This document shows, in pieces, positions 15,507 to 21,234 of a stretch of DNA of 21,234 nt. The translations under genes and the position numbers were made by a program. Each line of letters begins with the position of its first letter. Position 1 is the first letter of the stretch. The notes beneath the pieces are model-generated. The model was not told the origin of the DNA, ran no database searches, and saw only the letters and a program-made list of their open reading frames with translations. This stretch comes from Campylobacteraceae bacterium (GTDB lineage: Bacteria > Campylobacterota > Campylobacteria > Campylobacterales > Sulfurovaceae): the NCBI GenBank assembly GCA_027026055.1, contig JALVPA010000014.1:1-21234 (forward strand), given 5' to 3'.

Positions 15507-16037
15507 TTATATGATCTTCTCCACTTGCGTGTAAAGAATCTCTACAGGCGTATTTCTTCCGAATATCGAAACGTTGAGCTTGAGTTTGCCGTGGTCGAGA
15601 TCGTACTCTTCGACCATTCCGGTAAAGTTTGCAAACGGTCCGTCGACGATTCGCACCATCTCTCCCGTTTCGAAATCGACTTTCGGACGAGGAGCGGACT
15701 TCTTCTCCATCTTTTCCAAAATGACGTTGATGTCCGCTTCGCTTAGAGGCGTCGGCGTTTTTTGTTCACCGATAAATCTAGATACTCTCGGCAGCGATTG
15801 TATCTTGTGCCACAGATCGGTATCCAGATCTATCTGTGCAAAAACATACCCTGAGTAGAGAGAACGTTCGGTGATTTTCTTTTCACCGTTTTTGACCTCG
15901 ATAACCTCTTCGGTAGGAACTACGACTTGTTTAATTTTTTCTTCCAAGCCGTAATCTTTTGCCAGCTGTTCAATCGCTCTTTTTACCGATTGTTCGCTAC
16001 CGGCGTATGTTTGAATTGCATACCATTGAAATGCCAT
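15507..16037 (-). CDS. nusG: Transcription termination/antitermination factor NusG
   Basis: NusG, 176 residues, binds RNA polymerase across the cleft, reduces pausing and links it to Rho or to ribosomal S10. The N-terminal NGN domain (about 1-115) begins with WYAIQTYAGSE and includes LYSGYVFAQ; the KOW domain (about 122-176) has GEMVRIVDGPFANFTG and ends in VEILYTQVEKI. It starts 9 bases after secE, the standard secE-nusG pair, and AGGA upstream of the ATG overlaps the secE stop region. Confidence 0.98.
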   Translation of the reverse strand: MAFQWYAIQTYAGSEQSVKRAIEQLAKDYGLEEKIKQVVVPTEEVIEVKNGEKKITERSLYSGYVFAQIDLDTDLWHKIQSLPRVSRFIGEQKTPTPLSEADINVILEKMEKKSAPRPKVDFETGEMVRIVDGPFANFTGMVEEYDLDHGKLKLNVSIFGRNTPVEILYTQVEKII

Positions 16038-16046
16038 TGTCTATTC

Positions 16047-16226
16047 CTATAATACCGAAGATACGATAGCGGACATGAGTATATCCACCAACGCTAAAAA
16101 GAGTGCTATCACGGTCACGACCAACACTACCGCAAAAAAGGCTTGTCTTACCTGTACTTTTGTCGGAAAAATGACTTTATATAATTCTGCTTTTGCGTGT
16201 GTTACGAACGATGAAATTTTTTCCAT
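16047..16226 (-). CDS. secE: Preprotein translocase subunit SecE
   Basis: SecE, 59 residues, is the short single-span form that clamps SecY in the inner membrane. The sequence begins MEKISSFVTHAKAELYKVIF; the amphipathic helix leads to PTKVQVRQAFFAVVLVVTV, which carries the conserved P-T/S-x-x-x-V pattern, and one membrane helix at about 33-52. I translated it by hand because it is short. It is 9 bases upstream of nusG and downstream of tRNA-Trp, as in many Campylobacterota. A weak AAGG lies 9 bases before the ATG. Confidence 0.95.
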   Translation of the reverse strand: MEKISSFVTHAKAELYKVIFPTKVQVRQAFFAVVLVVTVIALFLALVDILMSAIVSSVL

Positions 16227-16245
16227 TCTCAGTTACCTTGTTAAG

Positions 16246-16321
16246 TGGCAGGCCAAGAGGGACTCGAACCCCCGACACCCGGTTTTGGAGACCGGTGCTC
16301 TACCAACTGAGCTATTGGCCT
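16246..16321 (-). tRNA. tRNA-Trp (anticodon CCA)
   Basis: This 76-base tRNA folds fully. Acceptor arms AGGCCAA/TTGGCCT, the anticodon loop CTCCAAA with CCA flanked by CCGGT/ACCGG, and the T loop GTTCGAGTC are all visible. The 3' CCA is encoded. It sits between rpmG and secE, so it is probably cut from the shared transcript. Confidence 0.97.
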
Positions 16322-16342
16322 AGCGAAAATTAAAGAAGAAGC

Positions 16343-16495
16343 TTAAAGCTTCATCTCTTTATGAACGGTATGTTTTTTACACCACTTGCAATATTTTTTC
16401 AACGCAAGTTTTTCCGTTGTCGTTTTTTTATTCTTCGTAGTGTGATAGTTGCGTCTCGTACACTCTTCACACCCGAGGTGGATATTTTCTCTCAT
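16343..16495 (-). CDS. rpmG: 50S ribosomal protein L33 (zinc-binding form)
   Basis: L33, 50 residues, is a small protein of the large subunit near the E site. Translation gives MRENIHLGCEECTRRNYH and KYCKWCKKHTVHKEMKL. Cysteines C9, C12, C36 and C39 form a zinc ribbon, so this is the cysteine-containing form rather than the zinc-independent paralogue. It lies between tuf and tRNA-Trp, 44 bases after tuf. AGGAGAG precedes the ATG. Confidence 0.96.
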   Translation of the reverse strand: MRENIHLGCEECTRRNYHTTKNKKTTTEKLALKKYCKWCKKHTVHKEMKL

Positions 16496-16510
16496 ATTTC
16501 TCTCCTACAT

Positions 16511-16531
16511 AAGAGCACATGACGTGCTCTT
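16511..16531 (-). other. Hairpin between tuf and rpmG
   Basis: AAGAGCAC/GTGCTCTT is a perfect 8-bp stem with a 5-base loop, 9 bases past the tuf stop. On the transcribed minus strand only two T residues follow, so it is probably a weak attenuator or an mRNA-end signal, letting tuf be made in excess over the downstream genes. Confidence 0.5.
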
Positions 16532-16539
16532 TTAACGGC

Positions 16540-17748
16540 TTAGGCGATGATTTTCGTTACAACACCCGCGCCGACCGTTCTACCGCCTTCGCGAATCGCA
16601 AAGCGCGTACCTTCTTCAAGGGCGATAGGAGCGATAAGCTCAACGTTAATTTTAACGTTGTCTCCGGGCATAACCATCTCAGTACCTTCTTGCAACTGAA
16701 CAGAACCCGTTACGTCTGTCGTACGTACGTAGAATTGCGGTCTGTAGTTGTTGAAGAATGGCGTGTGACGTCCGCCTTCCTCTTTCGTAAGAACGTACAC
16801 TTCCGCTTCGAACTTCGTATGCGGCGTGATAGAACCGGGTTTACAAAGCACCATACCTCTTTGTACTTGGTCTTTCGCAATACCGCGGATAAGTACACCA
16901 CAGTTGTCACCCGCTTCACCGCAATCCATCTCTTTGCGGAACATCTCGACACCGGTTACCGTTGTTTTTTGCGTATCTTTCAAGCCGACGATTTCGACTT
17001 CGTCGCCCACGCATACTTTACCGCGCTCGATTTTACCCGTAACAACCGTACCGCGACCTTGGATAGTAAAGATATCTTCGATAGGCATCAAGAAGTCTTT
17101 ATCCGTGTCGCGCTCGGGAGTCGGGATATACTCGTCTACCGCATCCATAAGGGCAAGAATTTTTTCGGACCAAGGACCGAGATTCCCCGCTTTTGCCTCT
17201 TCAAGCGCTTGGAAAGCGGAACCCGCGATAATAGGCGTATCGTCACCCGGGAAGTCGTATTCGCTCAAGAGTTCGCGCACTTCAAGCTCGACAAGTTCAA
17301 GCATCTCTTCTTTGTCTTCTTCATCGAGTTGATCTTCTTTGTTCAAGAAAACAACGATGTAAGGTACGCCGACTTGGCGAGAAAGAAGGATGTGTTCACG
17401 TGTTTGCGCCATCGGACCGTCCGTAGCGGCGATAACGAGAATCGCACCATCCATTTGAGCAGCACCGGTAATCATGTTTTTAACGTAGTCGGCGTGACCC
17501 GGACAGTCGACGTGCGCATAGTGTCTTTTATCCGTTTCGTACTCTACGTGAGACGTAGCGATGGTAATCCCTCTTTCTCTCTCTTCGGGAGCGTTGTCGA
17601 TTTGATCGTAATCCATCATCTGCGCGTTGTTTTTGTTGGCAAGAACGGCAGTGATTGCGGCTGTCAATGTCGTTTTACCGTGGTCGACGTGACCGATAGT
17701 ACCGATGTTGACATGCGGTTTGGTTCGTTCGAATTTTTCTTTAGCCAT
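16540..17748 (-). CDS. tuf: Elongation factor Tu
   Basis: EF-Tu, 402 residues, delivers aminoacyl-tRNA to the ribosome. GTPase motifs are intact: GHVDHGKT (19-26), RGITIA (59-64), DCPGH (81-85) and NKED (136-139). Domains II and III follow, with the C-terminal GGRTVGAGVVTKIIA. It is slightly longer than the usual bacterial length (about 394-399 residues); an acidic stretch after NKED (QLDEEDKEEM, 140-149) probably accounts for the extra residues. AGGAG lies before the ATG. It has its own TATAAT box upstream and follows four tRNA genes, the same setting as E. coli tufB. Confidence 0.98.
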   Translation of the reverse strand: MAKEKFERTKPHVNIGTIGHVDHGKTTLTAAITAVLANKNNAQMMDYDQIDNAPEERERGITIATSHVEYETDKRHYAHVDCPGHADYVKNMITGAAQMDGAILVIAATDGPMAQTREHILLSRQVGVPYIVVFLNKEDQLDEEDKEEMLELVELEVRELLSEYDFPGDDTPIIAGSAFQALEEAKAGNLGPWSEKILALMDAVDEYIPTPERDTDKDFLMPIEDIFTIQGRGTVVTGKIERGKVCVGDEVEIVGLKDTQKTTVTGVEMFRKEMDCGEAGDNCGVLIRGIAKDQVQRGMVLCKPGSITPHTKFEAEVYVLTKEEGGRHTPFFNNYRPQFYVRTTDVTGSVQLQEGTEMVMPGDNVKINVELIAPIALEEGTRFAIREGGRTVGAGVVTKIIA

Positions 17749-17792
17749 AGCAATTTCTCCTAAGCTTTGTGTTGTATGATTTAAAGGCGCTA

Positions 17793-17798
17793 TTATAG
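17793..17798 (-). promoter_or_regulatory. -10 box upstream of tuf
   Basis: The minus strand reads AGGCTATAATAGCGCC about 45 bases before the tuf ATG, with a perfect TATAAT. No good -35 box is visible at 16-18 bases. An independent tuf promoter would let tuf be expressed apart from the tRNA cluster. Confidence 0.5.
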
Positions 17799-17815
17799 CC
17801 TAAACTTCTTAACCA

Positions 17816-17857
17816 TATGGACAGAACTGTCACAAGACTGTAATACTTCTGTCCATA
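17816..17857 (-). other. 11-bp stem-loop between tRNA-Thr(GGU) and tuf
   Basis: TATGGACAGAA (17857-17847 on the minus strand) pairs perfectly with TTCTGTCCATA (17826-17816) across a 20-base loop. It begins 9 bases after the tRNA 3' end. There is no T run, so it could be a processing site that separates the tRNAs from tuf mRNA. Confidence 0.5.
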
Positions 17858-17866
17858 CGGTGCTAC

Positions 17867-17941
<75 letters not shown>

Positions 17942-18039
17942 GTCTAAAATCCATAGCAACTTGTCTGTTTTATGGTTGGAAAGCTTATTATGTGAAGTTA
18001 TGTCCGTTATCGAGTACAATTCACACAGCTCCCAGTACA

Positions 18040-18116
18040 TGGAGCGGGAAACGGGACTCGAACCCGCGACCCTCAGCTTGGAAGGCTGACGCTCTAGCCA
18101 ACTGAGCTATTCCCGC
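18040..18116 (-). tRNA. tRNA-Gly (anticodon TCC)
   Basis: The 77-base tRNA has acceptor arms GCGGGAA/TTCCCGC, anticodon loop CTTCCAA between TCAGC and GCTGA, T loop GTTCGAGTC and an encoded CCA. It corresponds to E. coli glyT. It is separated from tRNA-Thr(GGU) by 98 bases with no gene that I can see. Confidence 0.97.
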
Positions 18117-18135
18117 ATCATCTCTTGACGAAACA

Positions 18136-18221
<86 letters not shown>

Positions 18222-18268
18222 ACGTTACCCTATGTCATTACACTGGTCAAACACTGATACTTATTGTA

Positions 18269-18344
18269 TGGAGCTGGTGAAGGGACTTGAACCCCCGGCC
18301 TGCTGATTACAAATCAGCTGCTCTACCAGCTGAGCTACACCAGC
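18269..18344 (-). tRNA. tRNA-Thr (anticodon TGT)
   Basis: The 76-base tRNA has acceptor arms GCTGGTG/CACCAGC, anticodon loop TTTGTAA between GCTGA and TCAGC, T loop GTTCAAGTC and an encoded CCA. It is the first gene after the strong promoter and corresponds to E. coli thrU. Confidence 0.97.
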
Positions 18345-18383
18345 ACCATGCGTTTTAAGCGTTACCACTCAAAACGGACGGGA

Positions 18384-18412
18384 ATTATAGACAAAAAGTT
18401 CTGAAATGTCAA
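18384..18412 (-). promoter_or_regulatory. Consensus sigma-70 promoter of the tRNA-tuf cluster
   Basis: TTGACA (18412-18407) and TATAAT (18389-18384) are both perfect and 17 bases apart. The bases after the -10 are TCCCGTCC, a GC-rich discriminator of the kind found at promoters shut down by ppGpp. It drives the four tRNAs and probably some of the downstream genes, and it is divergent from yaaA. Confidence 0.9.
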
Positions 18413-18463
18413 GAGCCTTTACGATTTTTTTCAAAAAAAATGGCTTTTTTACGTTTTATATCA

Positions 18464-18469
18464 TACAAT
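18464..18469 (+). promoter_or_regulatory. Possible -10 box for yaaA
   Basis: TACAAT (18464-18469) follows a T-rich run (TTTTTTACGTTTTATATCA) and lies 33 bases before the yaaA ATG. There is no clear -35. It is the best candidate for the + strand transcription unit. Confidence 0.4.
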
Positions 18470-18502
18470 AAACCAGAACTCGTCATTTTCAAAGGCAGAT
18501 GC

Positions 18503-19243
18503 ATGAAAATTTTGTTGGCCCCGAGCGAAAGCAAACGTAGCGGCGGAGAAATGCCGTTCGAGCTTGATACGCTTTTGTTAAACGATGTGTTGCACGACAC
18601 CCGCATGCAGTTGCTATCGCACTATCGTAATCTTGTCAATGCAAAAGATACGAAAAAACTCGCCACACTATTCGGACTCAAAAAGGAAAGCGAAATCGCA
18701 CGTTACACAGCGGATCCGACGTTTTCGCCCTCAATGAAAGCGATTTTGCGTTACGACGGCGTAGCATTCGATCATCTTGACTATTTGTCGCTCGAAACGA
18801 ACGCACAGACCTATATCGACACGCACGTGATACTCTTTTCCAATCTCTTCGGTCCGATTCGCGCAAACGACGCCATCCCCGAATACAAACTGAAGCAAGG
18901 TGCCGCCCTCGACGGTATCAAACCAGAAAAACGTTATAAAGAAATGTCGCAAAAAGCACTTGACGCCTATTTGGATAACGACGACATTTTGGATCTTCGC
19001 GCCGGTTTTTACGACAAATTCTACAAACCCTCTTTTTCTTATACCGTACTCAAATTTCTTAAAAACGGCAAAAGTGTTAGCCACTGGGCGAAAGCCTACC
19101 GCGGCAAAGTGACACGCGCGTGCGCCGAAGCGAACATCGAAACGCTTGACGAATTCGTCAAGCTCCCGATCGACGGTTTGGAGATTGTCGAAATACAAAC
19201 CAAAGGTAATCGTACGGAGATTGTTTATGCGATTACCGAGTGA
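18503..19243 (+). CDS. yaaA: Peroxide stress protein of the YaaA (DUF328/UPF0246) family
   Basis: The product is 246 residues, against 258 in E. coli. YaaA in E. coli is made under OxyR control and limits free iron and DNA damage during peroxide stress; its fold binds DNA. Family features seen here are the start MKILLAPSESK, the FSNLFGPIRANDAIPEYKLKQG segment in the middle (equivalent to the LYGLLRPLD...YRLEMG region), and FYDKFYKPSF. I chose ATG at 18503 because AAAGG lies 7 bases upstream and homologues begin at this point; ATG at 18440 would lack a ribosome site. It is soluble, without membrane spans. Its end overlaps a small membrane ORF by 17 bases. Confidence 0.83.
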   Translation: MKILLAPSESKRSGGEMPFELDTLLLNDVLHDTRMQLLSHYRNLVNAKDTKKLATLFGLKKESEIARYTADPTFSPSMKAILRYDGVAFDHLDYLSLETNAQTYIDTHVILFSNLFGPIRANDAIPEYKLKQGAALDGIKPEKRYKEMSQKALDAYLDNDDILDLRAGFYDKFYKPSFSYTVLKFLKNGKSVSHWAKAYRGKVTRACAEANIETLDEFVKLPIDGLEIVEIQTKGNRTEIVYAITE

Positions 19244-19331
19244 AGATACCCTGTATAAAATCATGGTTGCACTTCTTTTTTTGGGTGTGATACTCGGTTT
19301 GATTTTCGATACGGATTGGAGTAACCTATGA
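19227..19331 (+). CDS. Small single-span membrane protein (34 residues)
   Basis: The sequence is MRLPSEDTLYKIMVALLFLG followed by VILGLIFDTDWSNL. One hydrophobic helix (about 10-27) is flanked by charged ends. Support for real translation is GGAG (19216-19219) 7 bases before the ATG, a 17-base overlap with yaaA and a 4-base ATGA overlap with the next gene, a typical chain of coupled genes. I recognise no family. It is too short for most gene callers. It could be only a coupling leader peptide for the SUI1 gene. Confidence 0.55.
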   Translation: MRLPSEDTLYKIMVALLFLGVILGLIFDTDWSNL

Positions 19332-19660
19332 AAAAAAATCTCTTCGAAATGGGTCCCGATTTCAAAGAGGGGTGGACGTCGGACAACAAACACACGAAAA
19401 AGCATGATAACAACGATGATATCCGACCGCCCGAAAAGCACCGTTTGCACATCGCTAAAGAAAAACGCCGAGGCAAAACGGTCACTGTCGTCAAACCTTT
19501 TTTCCTTAGCAAGACCGAGCTTCGGGAACTACTCAAACGTTTGAAAAAAAGATTGGGAACGGGCGGTACGTTCAAAGACGATACGCTGGAGTTTCAAGGA
19601 GAGGTATCCCAAACGTTGCGTCAAGAACTCGAAACGATGGGGTATCGCTTCAAACAGTGA
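19328..19660 (+). CDS. SUI1/YciH-family translation initiation factor-like protein
   Basis: The product is 110 residues. The C-terminal two-thirds (about 46-110) is a SUI1 domain: GKTVTVVKPFFLSKTELREL, then KRLGTGGTFKDDTLEFQGE and LETMGYRF match the eIF1/YciH pattern, including the GTGGT turn. The N-terminal 45 residues are charged and probably disordered. Bacterial YciH proteins resemble eukaryotic eIF1 and are thought to affect start-site selection or translation under stress; their exact role is unsettled. The ATG is in an ATGA overlap with the small membrane ORF. The gene ends 1 base from the convergent YeeE gene, with no terminator between. Confidence 0.85.
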   Translation: MKKNLFEMGPDFKEGWTSDNKHTKKHDNNDDIRPPEKHRLHIAKEKRRGKTVTVVKPFFLSKTELRELLKRLKKRLGTGGTFKDDTLEFQGEVSQTLRQELETMGYRFKQ

Positions 19661-19661
19661 A

Positions 19662-20321
19662 TTATCGTCTGTCAGGGCGCGCTTCCGGAGGGAGTTTTTC
19701 GAGATCTTTTTCGTCGTAAAGTTCGCGCTTGGGAATGACAAAAGCGATAATCGTCACGACGATACCGAATATCAATACAGCCGTCTCTTCATGCCCAGGA
19801 AAAAACTGCGGCAGTCTCAACTTACCCGCACTCTCGCCCATCAACGGTTTGAAAATATCGTCGTAATAGAGTGTAAAAACCAGTCCGCCGAGCAAACCGC
19901 CGATAGCGCCGACCAATACGTCGATACGTCCTTCGGCGATAGAGACGGGACCGGTGCCGGGACATTTGCCGAAGATCGCCATCGCCGCACCGAACAAAAT
20001 ACCGCCGATAATCAACCCGGACCACATAATCGGTTTGATATGATAATGCGCCCATCCGGCTTGTACCATAAAATAGAGCCCGATACTCGCCAACCCTACC
20101 GTCAAAAAGAGCATTTTGGGTACGATCGTATCTTTGAGCATCGCAAAGCCCGCGATCTTTTCGAACTTATCCACACGGGTGTATTGAATGATGCCGCCGA
20201 AAATCACCCCTATCAAAAAGACAAGCACCAGCGAACCGCGCCCCTCGTAAATCACTGTTTCGAACATCTGCGCGATACGCGAGGGCAAATCGTCGCCCGC
20301 CGTTTTTACGATAATCTCCAT
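19662..20321 (-). CDS. YeeE/YedE-family sulfur transporter, second half
   Basis: The product is 219 residues with about five membrane helices (roughly 31-48, 68-87, 99-117, 133-152, 180-197). The YeeE/YedE (Sulf_transp) signature is GKCPGTGP at 118-125, with C120. In the family, such a cysteine passes thiosulfate through the membrane, as shown for TsuA/YeeE. This protein has only one of the usual cysteine motifs; the other is in the neighbour that ends 1 base upstream (TGAGATG junction), so the two probably form one transporter. Substrate (thiosulfate or another sulfur species) is inferred. The C-terminal tail of about 22 residues is charged and cytoplasmic or periplasmic. Confidence 0.83.
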   Translation of the reverse strand: MEIIVKTAGDDLPSRIAQMFETVIYEGRGSLVLVFLIGVIFGGIIQYTRVDKFEKIAGFAMLKDTIVPKMLFLTVGLASIGLYFMVQAGWAHYHIKPIMWSGLIIGGILFGAAMAIFGKCPGTGPVSIAEGRIDVLVGAIGGLLGGLVFTLYYDDIFKPLMGESAGKLRLPQFFPGHEETAVLIFGIVVTIIAFVIPKRELYDEKDLEKLPPEARPDRR

Positions 20322-20322
20322 C

Positions 20323-20823
20323 TCACTCTCCTCTTTTGTAAAAAAATCTCCCCGTAATAAGTAGCGAAATCATCACCACCGTACCGAAAATCATCGACGA
20401 AACCGCCAACTGCGTCATCCCCGACATAAAGTGCCCCGAGGTACACCCTCCCGCCATTCTCGCACCGATAATCATCACGAACCCCGAGACAAAGCTCCAC
20501 AACAGTCTCGATACGACGGAGTTGTTTTTATACTTTTTCCATGCGGTCGGTATCAACGAAAAACGAAACGACTTTGTCAAAAAAACCGAAGTGACGAAAC
20601 CGCCGAAGAGTGCGCCGAGCAACAGTACGCCTTCCCACGCACCCGCTTTGTCGATCTCTTTGAGATAGGCGTATTTGTGCGGATCCAGATCGAAAAGGAT
20701 ACCGGCGAAATAGGGCACATACGTCGAAGCGCCCAGCGGCCTGTCCGCACCGTAGATCGAAAAGGTCATCAAGAGTAGTCCCGCCATCAAAATACCGCCC
20801 ATCCACCAAGGCAATCTATGCAT
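20323..20823 (-). CDS. YeeE/YedE-family sulfur transporter, first half
   Basis: The product is 166 residues with about four membrane helices (7-23, 62-82, 105-125, 138-158). GARMAGGCTSGHFMSG (120-135), with C127, is the first signature of the YeeE/YedE family. AAAGGAGCTTAG precedes the ATG. It is the first gene of a two-gene operon under the promoter at 20885-20893. Canonical YeeE proteins have both halves in one chain of about 350-400 residues; the two-gene arrangement is common in sulfur-oxidising bacteria. No TusA/YeeD-like carrier is encoded in this window. Confidence 0.83.
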   Translation of the reverse strand: MHRLPWWMGGILMAGLLLMTFSIYGADRPLGASTYVPYFAGILFDLDPHKYAYLKEIDKAGAWEGVLLLGALFGGFVTSVFLTKSFRFSLIPTAWKKYKNNSVVSRLLWSFVSGFVMIIGARMAGGCTSGHFMSGMTQLAVSSMIFGTVVMISLLITGRFFYKRGE

Positions 20824-20884
20824 CTAAGCTCCTTTGAATTAGATTCGCAAGTACATCGTACCAATCGCATAGTATTCGGATAAT

Positions 20885-20893
20885 ATTATAACA
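20885..20893 (-). promoter_or_regulatory. Extended -10 promoter for the YeeE/YedE pair
   Basis: The minus strand reads TTTTTTGTTATAAT, that is TG-T-TATAAT, a perfect extended -10 preceded by a T run. This is the favoured promoter form in Campylobacterota. It lies about 60 bases before the start codon of the first transporter gene. Confidence 0.65.
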
Positions 20894-20909
20894 AAAAAGA
20901 AAGTGTTTT

Positions 20910-20929
20910 ATAAAATTAAATTATTTTAT
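20910..20929. repeat. AT-rich inverted repeat upstream of the YeeE promoter
   Basis: ATAAAAT (20910-20916) and ATTTTAT (20923-20929) are perfect inverted arms with a 6-base spacer, overlapping the -35 region of the transporter promoter. It could be an operator, or just part of the AT-rich tail after the nitroreductase gene. Confidence 0.3.
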
Positions 20930-20959
20930 GAATTTTTTCAGACTTTTTGAAATCATACG

Positions 20960-21234
20960 TTACCGTCCGATTGCCATCGCATAGAGCACCATCGTTTCGG
21001 ACGGATCCAGCCCCAAAAACGTGCAAACTTCATCGTCGTAATACGCGCCGATACCGCTGCACCCGAGTCCAAGATAAGTCGCCGCGATATAGAGACGATG
21101 TCCGATCATGCCCGCTTTTTGATAAAGCGCTTGATAGTGCTTTCCTCTTGACACCATAAACAGACTTATCGCCCCGTCCGATGCCAAATGGTACTGCTCC
21201 AGACACAAATAACCCGCATCGCGGCTAAAATCGC
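20960..21234 (-). CDS. Nitroreductase/SagB-type flavoprotein, C-terminal part
   Basis: The frame is open to the right edge of the window and ends at TAA (20962-20960); the start lies outside. The visible 90 residues begin DFSRDAGYLCLEQYHLASDG and include AGMIGHRLYIAATYLGLGCS, GIGAYYDDEV and LGLDPSETMVLYAMAIGR. This is the FMN-binding C-terminal half of the nitroreductase fold, and the SRDAGY and GIGAYYDDEV segments favour the SagB-type dehydrogenase branch. SagB-like proteins oxidise peptide azolines or act on unknown substrates. The N-terminal half and the partner genes are needed to choose. It is upstream of and co-oriented with the YeeE pair, which has its own promoter. Confidence 0.75.
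   Translation of the reverse strand, partial: DFSRDAGYLCLEQYHLASDGAISLFMVSRGKHYQALYQKAGMIGHRLYIAATYLGLGCSGIGAYYDDEVCTFLGLDPSETMVLYAMAIGR

Noticed and set aside
16511..16534. Intrinsic terminator on the + strand, since the hairpin is followed by TTTTAA there
   Set aside because: No + strand gene lies upstream that it could terminate; the transcribed strand is the minus strand.

Overview
The window is a chromosomal segment from a bacterium of the Campylobacterota (former Epsilonproteobacteria). The evidence is the contiguous transcription/translation block (secE-nusG-rplKAJL-rpoB-rpoC-rpsL-rpsG-fusA), RpoB and RpoC of the size and sequence type seen in Sulfurimonas, Sulfuricurvum and Sulfurovum relatives, promoters with TATAAT boxes and often poor -35 boxes, and a two-gene YeeE/YedE sulfur transporter. 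RpoB and RpoC are separate proteins, unlike the fused RpoBC of Helicobacter and Wolinella. The genus cannot be fixed from this window.

Layout. (1) 1-743: a small CI-type HTH regulator and an overlapping DUF2853 gene with its own promoter and terminator, both on the + strand. (2) 744-1062: a gene-free stretch with REP-like palindromes. (3) 1063-18344, all on the - strand, read from high to low coordinates: a near-consensus promoter; tRNA-Thr(UGU), tRNA-Tyr(GUA), tRNA-Gly(UCC) and tRNA-Thr(GGU); tuf; rpmG; tRNA-Trp(CCA); secE; nusG; rplK; rplA; rplJ; rplL; rpoB; rpoC; rpsL; rpsG; fusA. The start of this order is the same as the E. coli thrU-tyrU-glyT-thrT-tufB-secE-nusG-rplKAJL-rpoBC locus, with rpmG and trpT added and the str operon joined on. 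(4) 18345-19660, + strand: divergent yaaA, an overlapping 34-codon single-membrane-span ORF, and a SUI1/YciH-family gene. (5) 19662-20823, - strand: two YeeE/YedE half-transporters under a strong promoter. (6) 20960 to the right edge, - strand: the C-terminal part of a nitroreductase/SagB-like gene.

The central block makes the machinery of transcription and translation: RNA polymerase beta and beta', NusG, SecE, ribosomal proteins L11, L1, L10, L7/L12, L33, S12 and S7, elongation factors Tu and G, and five tRNAs. Regulation probably acts through a GC-rich-discriminator promoter before the tRNAs, a second promoter before rpsL, and RNA hairpins between genes: a candidate L10 leader, a hairpin between rplL and rpoB, one in the rpsL leader, and one between tRNA-Thr and tuf.

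I found no CRISPR array, insertion sequence, prophage block or defence system. The less ordinary items are the HTH/DUF2853 pair, the REP-like cluster, the small membrane ORF and the structured leaders. Most of the window is conserved housekeeping DNA.
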